From NCBI GenBank assembly GCA_019348555.1, contig JAHWJH010000014.1, positions 1 to 33,734 of the forward strand: a DNA stretch of 33,734 nucleotides, given 5' to 3'. This DNA comes from Actinomycetota bacterium (lineage in GTDB: Bacteria > Actinomycetota > Acidimicrobiia > Acidimicrobiales > CADCSY01). The notes under the pieces are model-generated. The model had not been told where the DNA came from and did no database searches. It was given only the letters and a program-made list of their open reading frames with translations. A program made the position numbers and the translations under genes. Of the stretch, positions 19,421 to 26,520 are shown piece after piece; the first letter of the stretch is position 1, and each line of letters opens with the position of its first letter.

Positions 19421-20998
19421 ATGGGGAGTCGCGTCGTGGCCGGAGGAGCGGCGCTGGGCTTCGCCGTGGGCCTGGTCCTCGTGGCCGTGCTCGCCGCCAC
19501 CGGCAGTGGCGGCGCTCCGACACCCCTACCGGTCCTCGGTGGCGGCGGGGCCCCGACCGGCGCGGCGGCGGAGCCCGCCGCTGCGTCCTCCGCCCGGACG
19601 GGGATCACCTACGAGGTGGACGGAACGCTCGACGAGCTCGACGGCGAGGCCCGGGCCTGGTCGGTCGCCACCGATGCCGACGTCGAGCGCATCACCGCCC
19701 TGGCCCGGGCCCTGGGGCTCACCGGCCAGGTGGGGGAGAGCCCGACCGGGTGGCAGGTCGAGGGCGACGGCGGCAGGGTGCTCGACGTGCAGCGCCAACC
19801 GGGCCTGCCCTGGTCCTTCTCGGCGTGGAGCGGCGGTGGCTCCTCGGGCTCGTCGGCTTCGGTCACCGCCGAGGCCCGGGCGACCCCGCCGGAGCAGACC
19901 ACACCGCCGGCCGGTTCCGGTGACGATCAGGTCGTCTGCGACATGCCCGACTGCCCTCCCGGCACGGCGTGCGTGCAGGTCTGCCCGCCGGACGACATGG
20001 CACCACCGGTCGACCTGCCGACGCGCGACGAGGCCCTGGAGCGGGCGGCGGCCATCTTCTCTGCCGCCGGGATCGACATGGGTGCCGCCGACGTGCGCGC
20101 CGACCGCTACGGGTCGTGGTCCGTCAGTGCCGACCCGCAGGTCGGTGGCCTGCCGACCGTGGGCATGGCCTCGACGGTGACCATCGGCGCCGAGGGGGCC
20201 GTCGACCACGCAGGGGGGTGGCTCGCCGAGCCGCAGCGCGGCGACGTCTACGCCCTCGTCGGCACCACCGAGGCGCTGCGCCTCCTGGGGGAGAACCACC
20301 CCGTGGCCCTGAGCGACGGGCGGGAGCCGGCGACGGAGTGCCTCGAGTGCCCGCCGGTCGAGCCGGCGGTGGTCACGGTGACCGGCGTGCGCCTCGGCCT
20401 CGAGCTGGTCGCCGCCTACGACGCCGATCAGGCGTGGCTGGTGCCCGCCTATCTGTTCGAGACCAGGGAAGGGGGTCCGGGTCCCGACCTGGTCACCTTC
20501 GCGGTGAGCGACGACGACCTGGTCGCCCCGCCCGGGCCGCCGGCTCCGGACCCGGGCCGGCCGGAACCGGTGCCGATCGATCCCGCGGCACGCGTCGAGC
20601 CCCCGCCCGGCGGGCAGGGTGGCGGGTGCGCCGCCGTGATGGCCGCCGGCGTTGCCGGGAACGTCGCCGGGAGCCAGCCGCCGACGCTCGAGGTGTGCCA
20701 GGTGGGGGCGGCCAGAGTGGGCGAGGTCGTGACGTTCGAGCTGAAGGCCACCGATGCCGACTCGGCCATCCGCGACGACTGCGGCTCTCCGGTGGTCGCC
20801 TTCGGCGACGAGCCCGGCGGGGTGGCGGTGTGCGACATCGGGTGCGTCTCGCTGGCGCCGGGCCCCGGGGAGCTGCACCGCAGCTTCGAGCACGTCTACG
20901 CCGAGCCGGGCACCTACACCACCACCTTCACGCTGGTCGGCTGTGGCCCCGACGATCCGAGCATCAGCGCCTCCCTGCCGATCTCCGTCTCGCCCTGA
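19421..20998 (+). CDS. Exported protein with C-terminal PKD-like domain
   Basis: This 525-aa protein has an N-terminal hydrophobic helix (about residues 8-28) acting as signal or anchor, then a Gly/Pro/Ala-rich linker. Two alpha/beta repeats resemble each other loosely. Cys pairs occur in CDMPDCPPGTACVQVC and CLEC. The last ~90 residues, with FEHVYAEPGTYTTTFTLVGC, look like a PKD/Ig-type beta domain. No catalytic motif is seen. It lies between ftsY and ffh, where other actinobacteria carry different genes. It is expressed from its own promoter with GGGAGG before the ATG. Extracellular location is inferred; function is unknown. Confidence 0.7.
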   Translation: MGSRVVAGGAALGFAVGLVLVAVLAATGSGGAPTPLPVLGGGGAPTGAAAEPAAASSARTGITYEVDGTLDELDGEARAWSVATDADVERITALARALGLTGQVGESPTGWQVEGDGGRVLDVQRQPGLPWSFSAWSGGGSSGSSASVTAEARATPPEQTTPPAGSGDDQVVCDMPDCPPGTACVQVCPPDDMAPPVDLPTRDEALERAAAIFSAAGIDMGAADVRADRYGSWSVSADPQVGGLPTVGMASTVTIGAEGAVDHAGGWLAEPQRGDVYALVGTTEALRLLGENHPVALSDGREPATECLECPPVEPAVVTVTGVRLGLELVAAYDADQAWLVPAYLFETREGGPGPDLVTFAVSDDDLVAPPGPPAPDPGRPEPVPIDPAARVEPPPGGQGGGCAAVMAAGVAGNVAGSQPPTLEVCQVGAARVGEVVTFELKATDADSAIRDDCGSPVVAFGDEPGGVAVCDIGCVSLAPGPGELHRSFEHVYAEPGTYTTTFTLVGCGPDDPSISASLPISVSP

Positions 20999-21004
20999 CC
21001 CTGC

Positions 21005-21034
21005 CGCCCCCGTCGAGCGACGCCGGCGGGGGCG
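21005..21034 (+). terminator. Hairpin terminator before ffh
   Basis: CGCCCCCG (21005-21012) pairs perfectly with CGGGGGCG (21027-21034), loop 14 nt. It begins 6 nt after the preceding stop and ends 14 nt before the ffh -10. Confidence 0.5.
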
Positions 21035-21048
21035 AGGGCGGTGGCCGC

Positions 21049-21054
21049 TAACCT
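21049..21054 (+). promoter_or_regulatory. Probable -10 element of ffh
   Basis: TAACCT ends 10 nt before the ffh ATG at 21065. No Shine-Dalgarno is present between them. This fits near-leaderless transcription. Confidence 0.5.
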
Positions 21055-21064
21055 GGCGCCGCTC

Positions 21065-22417
21065 ATGTTCGACTCGCTCACCGACCGCTTCGAGGGCATC
21101 TTCAACCGGCTACGGGGCCGGGGTCGCCTGGGCGAGCCCGAGATCGACGAGGTGCTCCGGGAGATCCGCCTCGCCCTTCTCGAGGCCGACGTCAACTTCC
21201 GGGTGGTCAAGGACCTGCTGGCGCGCATCAAGGAACGCTGCCTGGCGGCGGAGCTGCACAAGAGCCTCAGCCCCGCCCAGCAGGTCATCAAGATCGTCCA
21301 CGCCGAGCTGATCGGCACGCTCGGCGGAGAGACCCTCAAGGTCACCTTCGCTCCGAAACCGCCCACCGTCGTGCTCCTCGCCGGCCTCCAGGGCTCGGGC
21401 AAGACCACCGCCTGCGCCAAGCTGGCCCGCTGGTTCAAGCAGCAGGGCCGCAACCCGATCCTCGTCGGAGCCGACCTCCAGCGCCCCGCCGCCGTCGACC
21501 AGCTGCGCACGTTGGGCGCACAGGTGGCGGTTCCGGTGTTCAGCGAGCCCACCGACCCGGTGGCGGTGGCCCGGGCCGGGGTCGAGGAGGCTCGCGACAA
21601 GGGCCGCGACGTCTGCATCGTCGACACCGCCGGCCGCCTCTCCGTCGACGCCGAGATGATGGAGGAGGTCCGCCGGATCTCGGCGGCGGTGCAGCCGCAC
21701 TACACCTTCCTCGTCCTCGACGCCATGACCGGCCAGGACGCCGTCGGGGTGGCCGAGGCGTTCCACGCCACGCTCGAGATCGACGGGGTCATCCTCTCCA
21801 AGCTCGACGGCGACGCCCGCGGCGGCGCCGCCCTGTCGGTCAAGGAGGTGATCGGCCGCCCCATCGCCTTCGCCTCGGTGGGGGAGCGGGTGGCCGACTT
21901 CGAGCAGTTCCACCCCAACCGGATGGCGGACCGCATCCTCGGCATGGGCGATGTGTTGACCCTCATCGAGAAGGTCGAGCAGGAGTACGACCGCGACGTC
22001 GCCGCCAAGGCCGAGACCGCGCTCCTCGAAGGTCAGTTCACCCTCGACGACTTCCTCGAGCAGATGCAGCAGATCCGCAAGATGGGGCCGCTGCAGAGCA
22101 TCATCGGTATGATGCCGGGCATCCCCAAGGAGCTGAAGAACGCCGACATCGGGGAGAAGGAGATCGGTCGGATCGAAGCCATCATCCGGTCGATGACGCC
22201 CCAGGAGCGGGCCAACACCGAGCTGGTCAACGGCTCACGTCGGGCTCGCATCGCCAACGGCAGCGGTACGTCGATCAGCGAGGTGAACCTGCTGCTGAAG
22301 CAGTTCCGGGATGTGGCCAAGATGATGAAGCGCTTCGGGGGCGCAGCCAAGGGAGGCAAGGGCAAACGCAGGCGGATGCCGGCGTTGCCCGACCTCGCCG
22401 AGATGAAACTCGAATAG
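21065..22417 (+). CDS. ffh: Signal recognition particle protein Ffh
   Basis: This 450-aa SRP54 GTPase binds signal peptides and 4.5S RNA and delivers ribosomes to FtsY. The N-terminus MFDSLTDRFEGIF is the classical start, so an in-frame GTG 24 nt upstream, which lies inside the -10 region, is rejected. GTPase motifs are GLQGSGKTT near residue 105, DLQRPAAVDQL, DTAGRL and SKLDGDARGG. The Met-rich M domain contains QMQQIRKMGPLQSIIGMMPG and the RNA-binding SRRARIANGSG. A basic tail ends the protein. Confidence 0.97.
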   Translation: MFDSLTDRFEGIFNRLRGRGRLGEPEIDEVLREIRLALLEADVNFRVVKDLLARIKERCLAAELHKSLSPAQQVIKIVHAELIGTLGGETLKVTFAPKPPTVVLLAGLQGSGKTTACAKLARWFKQQGRNPILVGADLQRPAAVDQLRTLGAQVAVPVFSEPTDPVAVARAGVEEARDKGRDVCIVDTAGRLSVDAEMMEEVRRISAAVQPHYTFLVLDAMTGQDAVGVAEAFHATLEIDGVILSKLDGDARGGAALSVKEVIGRPIAFASVGERVADFEQFHPNRMADRILGMGDVLTLIEKVEQEYDRDVAAKAETALLEGQFTLDDFLEQMQQIRKMGPLQSIIGMMPGIPKELKNADIGEKEIGRIEAIIRSMTPQERANTELVNGSRRARIANGSGTSISEVNLLLKQFRDVAKMMKRFGGAAKGGKGKRRRMPALPDLAEMKLE

Positions 22418-22426
22418 GTCCCGGCG

Positions 22427-22447
22427 CCGGCCGTGCTCCACGGCCGG
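22427..22447 (+). terminator. Strong hairpin between ffh and rpsP
   Basis: CCGGCCGTG-CTC-CACGGCCGG is a perfect 9-bp stem with a 3-nt loop, 9 nt past the ffh stop. Without a T-tract it may be a terminator, an attenuator, or a structured part of the rpsP leader. Confidence 0.5.
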
Positions 22448-22504
22448 TACCGCCGGGATGTCGACGCAACGCCGCCGGTCAGGCGGAGGAACGGAGAGGG
22501 AAAC

Positions 22505-22774
22505 GTGGCCGTCAAGCTCCGGCTGATGCGGATGGGCAAGAAGAAGCAGCCGACCTACCGGGTGGTGGCCGCCGACAGCAGGTCGCCGCGCGACGGGCGC
22601 TTCATCGAGGTGGTCGGCACCTACGAGCCGCGCCAGGACCCATCGGTGGTCCGCATCGACAACGAGCGTGCCATCGAGTGGCTGCGCAAGGGCGCCAAGC
22701 CCACCGACCGGGTGCAGCGCCTGCTCCAGGAGTCGGGGGCCTGGGACGAGTTCACGGCCGCCGCGGGTCGATGA
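22505..22774 (+). CDS. rpsP: 30S ribosomal protein S16
   Basis: This 89-aa protein begins VAVKLRLMRMGKKKQPTYRVV, the highly conserved S16 N-terminus, and contains GTYEPRQDP. The GTG start is preceded by a GGAGAGGG Shine-Dalgarno around 22492-22500. It opens the cluster rpsP-khpA-rimM and overlaps khpA by ATGA. Confidence 0.97.
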   Translation: MAVKLRLMRMGKKKQPTYRVVAADSRSPRDGRFIEVVGTYEPRQDPSVVRIDNERAIEWLRKGAKPTDRVQRLLQESGAWDEFTAAAGR

Positions 22775-23127
22775 CCGACGCTCCCGCCGACGAGCTCGAC
22801 GACGACGTCGTCGACGACGACCGTGGCAACCGTGCCAGCCCGATCGACACGGGCGACGATGAGGACGACGCCGCCAACCGCATTCCCGGGGCCACTGCCA
22901 CCCAGGTGCTCGACTATCTGGTGAAGGCCCTCGTGGACGACCCCGACGCCGTCGAGATCGAGGTCGACGACGATCGCCGGGGGCTGCGCCTCCAGGTCCG
23001 GGTGGGGCCCGGCGACATGGGACGGGTGATCGGTCGTCGCGGCCGGCTGGCCAACGCCGTGCGGACCGTGGTGCGGGCTGCGGCGGTCGACGACCGCATC
23101 GCCGTCGACGTCGACTTCGTCGACTGA
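22771..23127 (+). CDS. khpA: KH-domain RNA-binding protein KhpA
   Basis: This 118-aa protein has a single KH domain with the GxxG loop in GDMGRVIGRRGRLANAV. KhpA usually acts with KhpB (Jag) to bind RNA and influence cell elongation and division. The family is normally about 75-80 aa. Here a 40-residue, very acidic, Asp-rich N-terminal extension (DDDVVDDD) precedes the domain. The ATG overlaps the rpsP stop by 4 nt, which supports the long form, although an internal start could give a shorter product. Confidence 0.9.
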   Translation: MTDAPADELDDDVVDDDRGNRASPIDTGDDEDDAANRIPGATATQVLDYLVKALVDDPDAVEIEVDDDRRGLRLQVRVGPGDMGRVIGRRGRLANAVRTVVRAAAVDDRIAVDVDFVD

Positions 23128-23137
23128 TCGAGCCGCC

Positions 23138-23605
23138 GTGGGGAGCGACCCCCTGCTCCTGGAGGTCGGCCGGGTGGTCAAGCCGCACGGCTTGCGGGGC
23201 GAGGTCCTGGTCAAGCTGCTCACCGACCGCCATGAGCGCCTCACCCCCGGCTCGGTGCTTCACCTGTCCCGCAGCCAGCTCTCCGTGGTGGCCTCACGGC
23301 CTCATCTGGGAGGGTTCCTGGTGACCTTCGCCGGGGTGACGAGCCGGGAGGCCGCCGACGAGCTCCGCGGGGCGGTGCTGTCAGCCCCTCCGATCGACGA
23401 TCCCGAGGCGCTGTGGGTCCACGAGCTCATCGGCGCCGAGGTCGTCGGCATCGACGGCACCGCCCACGGGCCGGTGGTGGCGGTGGAGGCGAACCCGGCA
23501 AGCGATCTGCTGGTGCTCGAGAGTGGCGGTCTGGTCCCTCTGCGCTTCGTCACCGAACGGTCGCCCCACCGGCTGGTGATCGACCCTCCGGAGGGCCTCC
23601 TCTAA
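23138..23605 (+). CDS. rimM: Ribosome maturation factor RimM
   Basis: This 155-aa protein assists 30S assembly by binding ribosomal protein S19. The N-terminal domain begins LEVGRVVKPHGLRGEVLV. A PRC-barrel domain covers about residue 87 to the end (LWVHELIGAEV, LVPLRFVTE). The GTG start is 10 nt after the khpA stop. Order rpsP-khpA-rimM-trmD is widely conserved. Confidence 0.96.
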   Translation: MGSDPLLLEVGRVVKPHGLRGEVLVKLLTDRHERLTPGSVLHLSRSQLSVVASRPHLGGFLVTFAGVTSREAADELRGAVLSAPPIDDPEALWVHELIGAEVVGIDGTAHGPVVAVEANPASDLLVLESGGLVPLRFVTERSPHRLVIDPPEGLL

Positions 23606-23785
23606 CTGCTGCTCCTCGGAGCCGTAGGCAGGCGCTGGCCGGATCGCCGCTCCCGGCTGCGCCTCGCTCCGCTGGTCGGGTCGTCCGATCCACCGCTGCA
23701 GCCGGTGGCCGCCAGCGCCGGCGCCACGGCGACGGCCACGCGCAGGCGGCGTGCCGGCCCGATGACGCCCGTGTCGGCGTGTCCG
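23606..23785 (+). other. Non-coding gap between rimM and trmD
   Basis: This 180-nt stretch holds no gene I can support. It contains a GGATCG/CGATCC pair (around 23640 and 23687) around a CTGCGCCTCGCTCCGCT block, which resembles dispersed intergenic palindromic repeats of GC-rich genomes. It breaks a cluster that is usually tightly packed, and trmD has its own putative promoter at its end. Confidence 0.35.
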
Positions 23786-23791
23786 TACGCT
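23786..23791 (+). promoter_or_regulatory. Probable -10 element of trmD
   Basis: TACGCT ends 8 nt before the trmD GTG with no Shine-Dalgarno between. A transcript starting 7-8 nt downstream would begin at the start codon. Confidence 0.5.
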
Positions 23792-23799
23792 GGTCCATC

Positions 23800-24540
23800 G
23801 TGACGTTGCGCATCGACGTCTTCACCATCTTCCCCGACATGGTCCGCGACTTCGCCGGCGCCAGCCTGCTCGGGCGGGCCTGCGGCACCGGTGTGCTCCA
23901 CCTGCGGGTGCACGACCTCCGGGAGGCGACCACCGACGTCCATCGCTCGGTGGACGACGCCCCCTACGGCGGCGGTGCCGGCATGGTGCTCATGCCCGAT
24001 CCGCTGTTCCGGGCGGTGGAGAGCGTGGCGCCGCCTCGGCCCCTGTACCTGCTCGGTCCCGGCGGCCGACGCTTCGACCAGGCCCTCGCCCGCGAGCTCT
24101 CGACCGGCGGCGGGTTCTCGCTGCTCTGCGGGCGCTACGAGGGGATCGACGAACGGGTCCGGGCCCATCTCGTCGACGGTGAGCTCTCCGTCGGCGACTA
24201 CGTGCTCGCCGGCGGCGAGGTGGCGGCCATGGTGGTGCTCGAGGCGGTGGGCCGGCTCGTACCGGGAGTGATGGGCAACGCCGACTCGGCCGGCGAGGAG
24301 AGCTTCAGCCAGGGCCTGCTCGAATACCCGCAGTACACCCGGCCCGCACGCTTCCGCTCCTGGGACGTGCCCGAGGTCCTGCGCTCGGGCGATCACGGGC
24401 GCATCGCCCGCTGGCGGAGGGCAGCGGCACTGGTCCGGACCGTGCGGGACCGGCCCGATCTCATCCAGGCCCGGGGTGGCCTCAGCGAGGAAGAGCGGCA
24501 GCTGGTGGAATCCTTCCACCGTGAGCCCTTAGGATCGTAG
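23800..24540 (+). CDS. trmD: tRNA (guanine-N1)-methyltransferase TrmD
   Basis: This 246-aa SPOUT methyltransferase makes m1G37 in tRNAs reading CNN codons and so prevents frameshifting. The N-terminus LRIDVFTIFP is typical. The trefoil-knot SAM site shows LLCGRYEGIDERV and SVGDYVLAGGE. The catalytic Asp region is in GNADSAGEESF, and LEYPQYTRP follows. The GTG start sits 8 nt after TACGCT, and the message is probably leaderless. The stop codon TAG lies within a -10-like TAGGTT for rplS. Confidence 0.96.
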   Translation: MTLRIDVFTIFPDMVRDFAGASLLGRACGTGVLHLRVHDLREATTDVHRSVDDAPYGGGAGMVLMPDPLFRAVESVAPPRPLYLLGPGGRRFDQALARELSTGGGFSLLCGRYEGIDERVRAHLVDGELSVGDYVLAGGEVAAMVVLEAVGRLVPGVMGNADSAGEESFSQGLLEYPQYTRPARFRSWDVPEVLRSGDHGRIARWRRAAALVRTVRDRPDLIQARGGLSEEERQLVESFHREPLGS

Positions 24541-24568
24541 GTTCCGCGGCCGGCTGAAGCCGAGCCGC
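24530..24568 (+). promoter_or_regulatory. rplS leader with hairpin
   Basis: TAGGAT (24530-24535) and TAGGTT (24538-24543) are -10-like. Directly after, GCGGC-CGGC-TGAA-GCCG-A-GCCGC (24546-24568) forms a 9-bp hairpin with one bulged A. The hairpin sits 31 nt before the rplS ATG. A transcript from TAGGAT would include the hairpin, making it a candidate leader element for L19. Confidence 0.4.
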
Positions 24569-24599
24569 ACCGAGATCGACGTCGAGGAGCCAGCGCGCC

Positions 24600-24950
24600 A
24601 TGAACCCCACCGATCTGGTCGACCGCGCCAGCCTGCGCGACGACGTGCCCGACTTCTCGCCGGGTGACACCGTCAAGGTGAACGTGCGGGTGGTCGAGGG
24701 CACCCGTGAGCGGGTCCAGCTCTTCCAGGGCGCGGTGATCCGCCGCCAGGGATCGGGCATCCGCGAGTCGTTCACGGTCCGCAAGGTCAGCTTCGGCGTC
24801 GGCGTCGAGCGCACCTTCCCGGTGCACTCCCCGATCGTGCAGTCGATCGAGCGGGTCAGCGAGGGCGATGTGCGCCGAGCCAAGCTCTACTACCTGCGTG
24901 ACCTTCGGGGGAAGGCGGCCAAGATCAAGGAGAAGCGGACCGCTCGTTGA
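24600..24950 (+). CDS. rplS: 50S ribosomal protein L19
   Basis: This 116-aa protein begins [19 protein letters not shown] and carries the conserved blocks [45 protein letters not shown] and [16 protein letters not shown] Shine-Dalgarno precedes the ATG. It overlaps lepB by TTGA, so the ribosomal protein and the signal peptidase are co-translated. Confidence 0.97.
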   Translation: MNPTDLVDRASLRDDVPDFSPGDTVKVNVRVVEGTRERVQLFQGAVIRRQGSGIRESFTVRKVSFGVGVERTFPVHSPIVQSIERVSEGDVRRAKLYYLRDLRGKAAKIKEKRTAR

Positions 24951-25657
24951 CCGACGTGGATGCCCCTGCCCCACGATCGGGCTGGGGACCGGTGCCGGCC
25001 GTGGATGACGACCCTGCGCCGGCGTCCTCGGAGCCCGATCGGCCCGGCGATGACGGCGGCCGGGCCCGTTCGGTGGCCGTCGAGCTGGTGCTGCTGGTGG
25101 CCCTGGCCGCGCTGATCGCCGTTGGGCTTCGCACCTTCGTGGCACAGGCGTTCTCCATCCCGTCGGCGTCGATGTTCCCCCAGCTCGAGGTGGGCGATCG
25201 GGTGATCGTGTCGAAGTTGGCGTTCCGGCTGCACGAGCCCAACCGGGGCGACATCGTGGTGTTCGACTGCCCTTCGGGGGCGAGCTGCGCCACGGGCGAC
25301 AACGGAGCGTCGTTGCCGGTGCGGGCGCTGCACGGGGTCCTCGAGGGCGTAGGACTGCGCCAGCCGTCGACCGAGGAGTACATCAAGCGGGTGGTGGCGC
25401 TGGGCGGCGAGACGGTCGAGGCCCGCGACGGCGCTGTCTTCGTGGACGGCCAGCGACTGGTGGAGCCCTATCTCGCCCCGTCGGTGGTGACATCGGACTT
25501 CGATCCGGTCACCGTGGCCGGGGGCGAGCTGTGGGTCATGGGCGACAACCGGTCCAACTCCTCCGACAGCCGGGTCTTCGGGCCCATCGACGCCGAGACC
25601 GTCGTCGGTCGGGCGACGCTGCGGGTGTGGCCACCGACGCGTACCGCCTTCTTGTGA
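24947..25657 (+). CDS. lepB: Type I signal peptidase LepB
   Basis: This 236-aa membrane serine protease removes signal peptides from exported proteins. A Pro/Asp-rich cytoplasmic tail (about 40 aa) precedes one transmembrane helix (about 43-62). Box [10 protein letters not shown] places the catalytic Ser at 75. [10 protein letters not shown] supplies Lys147. [16 protein letters not shown] (199-214) is the conserved box E. The TTG start overlaps the rplS stop by 4 nt. There is no rnhB between lepB and yraN as in many actinobacteria. Confidence 0.95.
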   Translation: MTDVDAPAPRSGWGPVPAVDDDPAPASSEPDRPGDDGGRARSVAVELVLLVALAALIAVGLRTFVAQAFSIPSASMFPQLEVGDRVIVSKLAFRLHEPNRGDIVVFDCPSGASCATGDNGASLPVRALHGVLEGVGLRQPSTEEYIKRVVALGGETVEARDGAVFVDGQRLVEPYLAPSVVTSDFDPVTVAGGELWVMGDNRSNSSDSRVFGPIDAETVVGRATLRVWPPTRTAFL

Positions 25658-25998
25658 CCCGGGCCCGCAGGGCGCTGGGCATCGCCGGTGAAGACCTGGC
25701 CGGTGCGTGGTACGAGCGCAGGGGCTACGAGGTGCTCGCCCGAAACTGGCGTTGCCGCCGGGGCGAGCTCGACCTGGTGCTGCGCCGGGGAGCCACCGTG
25801 GTGTTCTGCGAGGTGAAGACCCGGTCGTCGCTGGCCTTCGGCTCGCCGTTCGACGCCGTCACCTTCGACAAGCGGCGCCGCCTGCGGTCGCTCGCCGCCG
25901 CCTGGCTCGAGGAGACGGGCACCCGGGCGCAGGAGCTGCGCTTCGACGTCGCCGGCGTCGTCGAGGGCACCGTCGAGGTGATCGAGGCGGCATTCTGA
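25654..25998 (+). CDS. yraN: YraN family (UPF0102) nuclease-like protein
   Basis: This 114-aa protein has the endonuclease-like fold of UPF0102. GEDLA at the start, then RRGELDLVLRRGATVVFCEVKTRS, provide the E-D-ExK metal-site pattern. Its biological role is not settled; a DNA-repair or recombination role has been suggested for the family. The GTG start overlaps the lepB stop by 4 nt. It is the last gene of the rplS-lepB-yraN unit. Confidence 0.93.
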   Translation: MTRARRALGIAGEDLAGAWYERRGYEVLARNWRCRRGELDLVLRRGATVVFCEVKTRSSLAFGSPFDAVTFDKRRRLRSLAAAWLEETGTRAQELRFDVAGVVEGTVEVIEAAF

Positions 25999-26021
25999 GC
26001 TCCGTCGCCTCCCTCGCCCTC

Positions 26022-26038
26022 CCTCGTCTCCGACGAGG
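26022..26038. terminator. Hairpin between convergent genes
   Basis: CCTCGTC-TCC-GACGAGG is a perfect 7-bp stem with a 3-nt loop. It lies midway between the yraN stop (25998) and the stop of the leftward gene (26063), so it can serve both strands. Confidence 0.5.
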
Positions 26039-26062
26039 CGGCCGGACCGGTGGCCAGGGGTG

Positions 26063-26281
26063 TCAGCGGCGGCGGGCCCGCATGGACCAGCACGGCCGGT
26101 GCCAGTGGCGGCGCAGGTCGGGAGCGTCCCTCGGGACGGCCACCAGGTGGCCGGCGCCGGGAGCGATGTCGGTGTGGCAGCCGGGGCAGGTGTAGCGCTT
26201 GAGCGCCTGGAAGGGCTGGACAGGACGGACCTCGACGGCGTCGTCGTGCCAGAGGTCGGTCGCCGGGCGGTGGCGCTTCAC
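26063..26281 (-). CDS. Small CPGC/HWH zinc-binding protein
   Basis: This 72-aa protein contains YTCPGCHTDI and, 20-odd residues later, RRHWHRPCW, a probable zinc site. Similar short proteins, often mislabelled as ATP/GTP-binding, are widespread in actinobacteria near yraN. Function is unknown. The GTG start overlaps the stop of the upstream 37-aa membrane gene by 4 nt (GTGA), which fixes the start. Confidence 0.75.
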   Translation of the reverse strand: MKRHRPATDLWHDDAVEVRPVQPFQALKRYTCPGCHTDIAPGAGHLVAVPRDAPDLRRHWHRPCWSMRARRR

Positions 26282-26391
26282 AGGGCGCCGGCCGCCCACG
26301 CCACCAGCAGCGAGGTGAGCATCAGTGCTGCCGCCACGAAGAGGTAGTCGGCGGGGGAGCGGCGGCGAGCGCGGAAGGGGTTGAAGCCCAC
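26278..26391 (-). CDS. 37-aa single-pass membrane peptide
   Basis: This 37-aa product has a basic N-terminus (NPFRARRRS) followed by one hydrophobic helix of about 20 residues, YLFVAAALMLTSLLVAWAAG. The start is GTG at 26391. It is translationally coupled to the 72-aa zinc-binding protein by a GTGA overlap. The pair is divergent from comM. It is a plausible real small gene, easily missed by size cut-offs. Confidence 0.6.
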   Translation of the reverse strand: MGFNPFRARRRSPADYLFVAAALMLTSLLVAWAAGAL

Positions 26392-26443
26392 GGGCCCAGT
26401 ATTCCCGGGCCGGTCGCTTCTCGTGGCTGTCGCACCCCCTGCG

Positions 26444-26449
26444 TAGGGT
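26444..26449 (+). promoter_or_regulatory. Probable -10 element of comM
   Basis: TAGGGT lies 71 nt before the comM GTG. The implied leader of about 65 nt ends with an AGAGGA Shine-Dalgarno (26510-26515). Confidence 0.35.
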
Positions 26450-26520
26450 TGTTCCCAGCTCGAGCGACCGGCTCCGTGGTCCTCCTCCTCGTTCACCGTC
26501 CGATCACGAGAGGAACCGCC

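Noticed and set aside
14064-19523. A leftward open frame of about 1800 codons opposite smc and ftsY
   Set aside because: It is antisense to two certain genes, is low in complexity (Gly/Arg/His-rich) and arises from the high GC bias that removes stops.
23606-23785. A rightward or leftward gene in the rimM-trmD gap
   Set aside because: The open frames here are extensions or antisense shadows of rimM and trmD with no start signals or recognisable protein.
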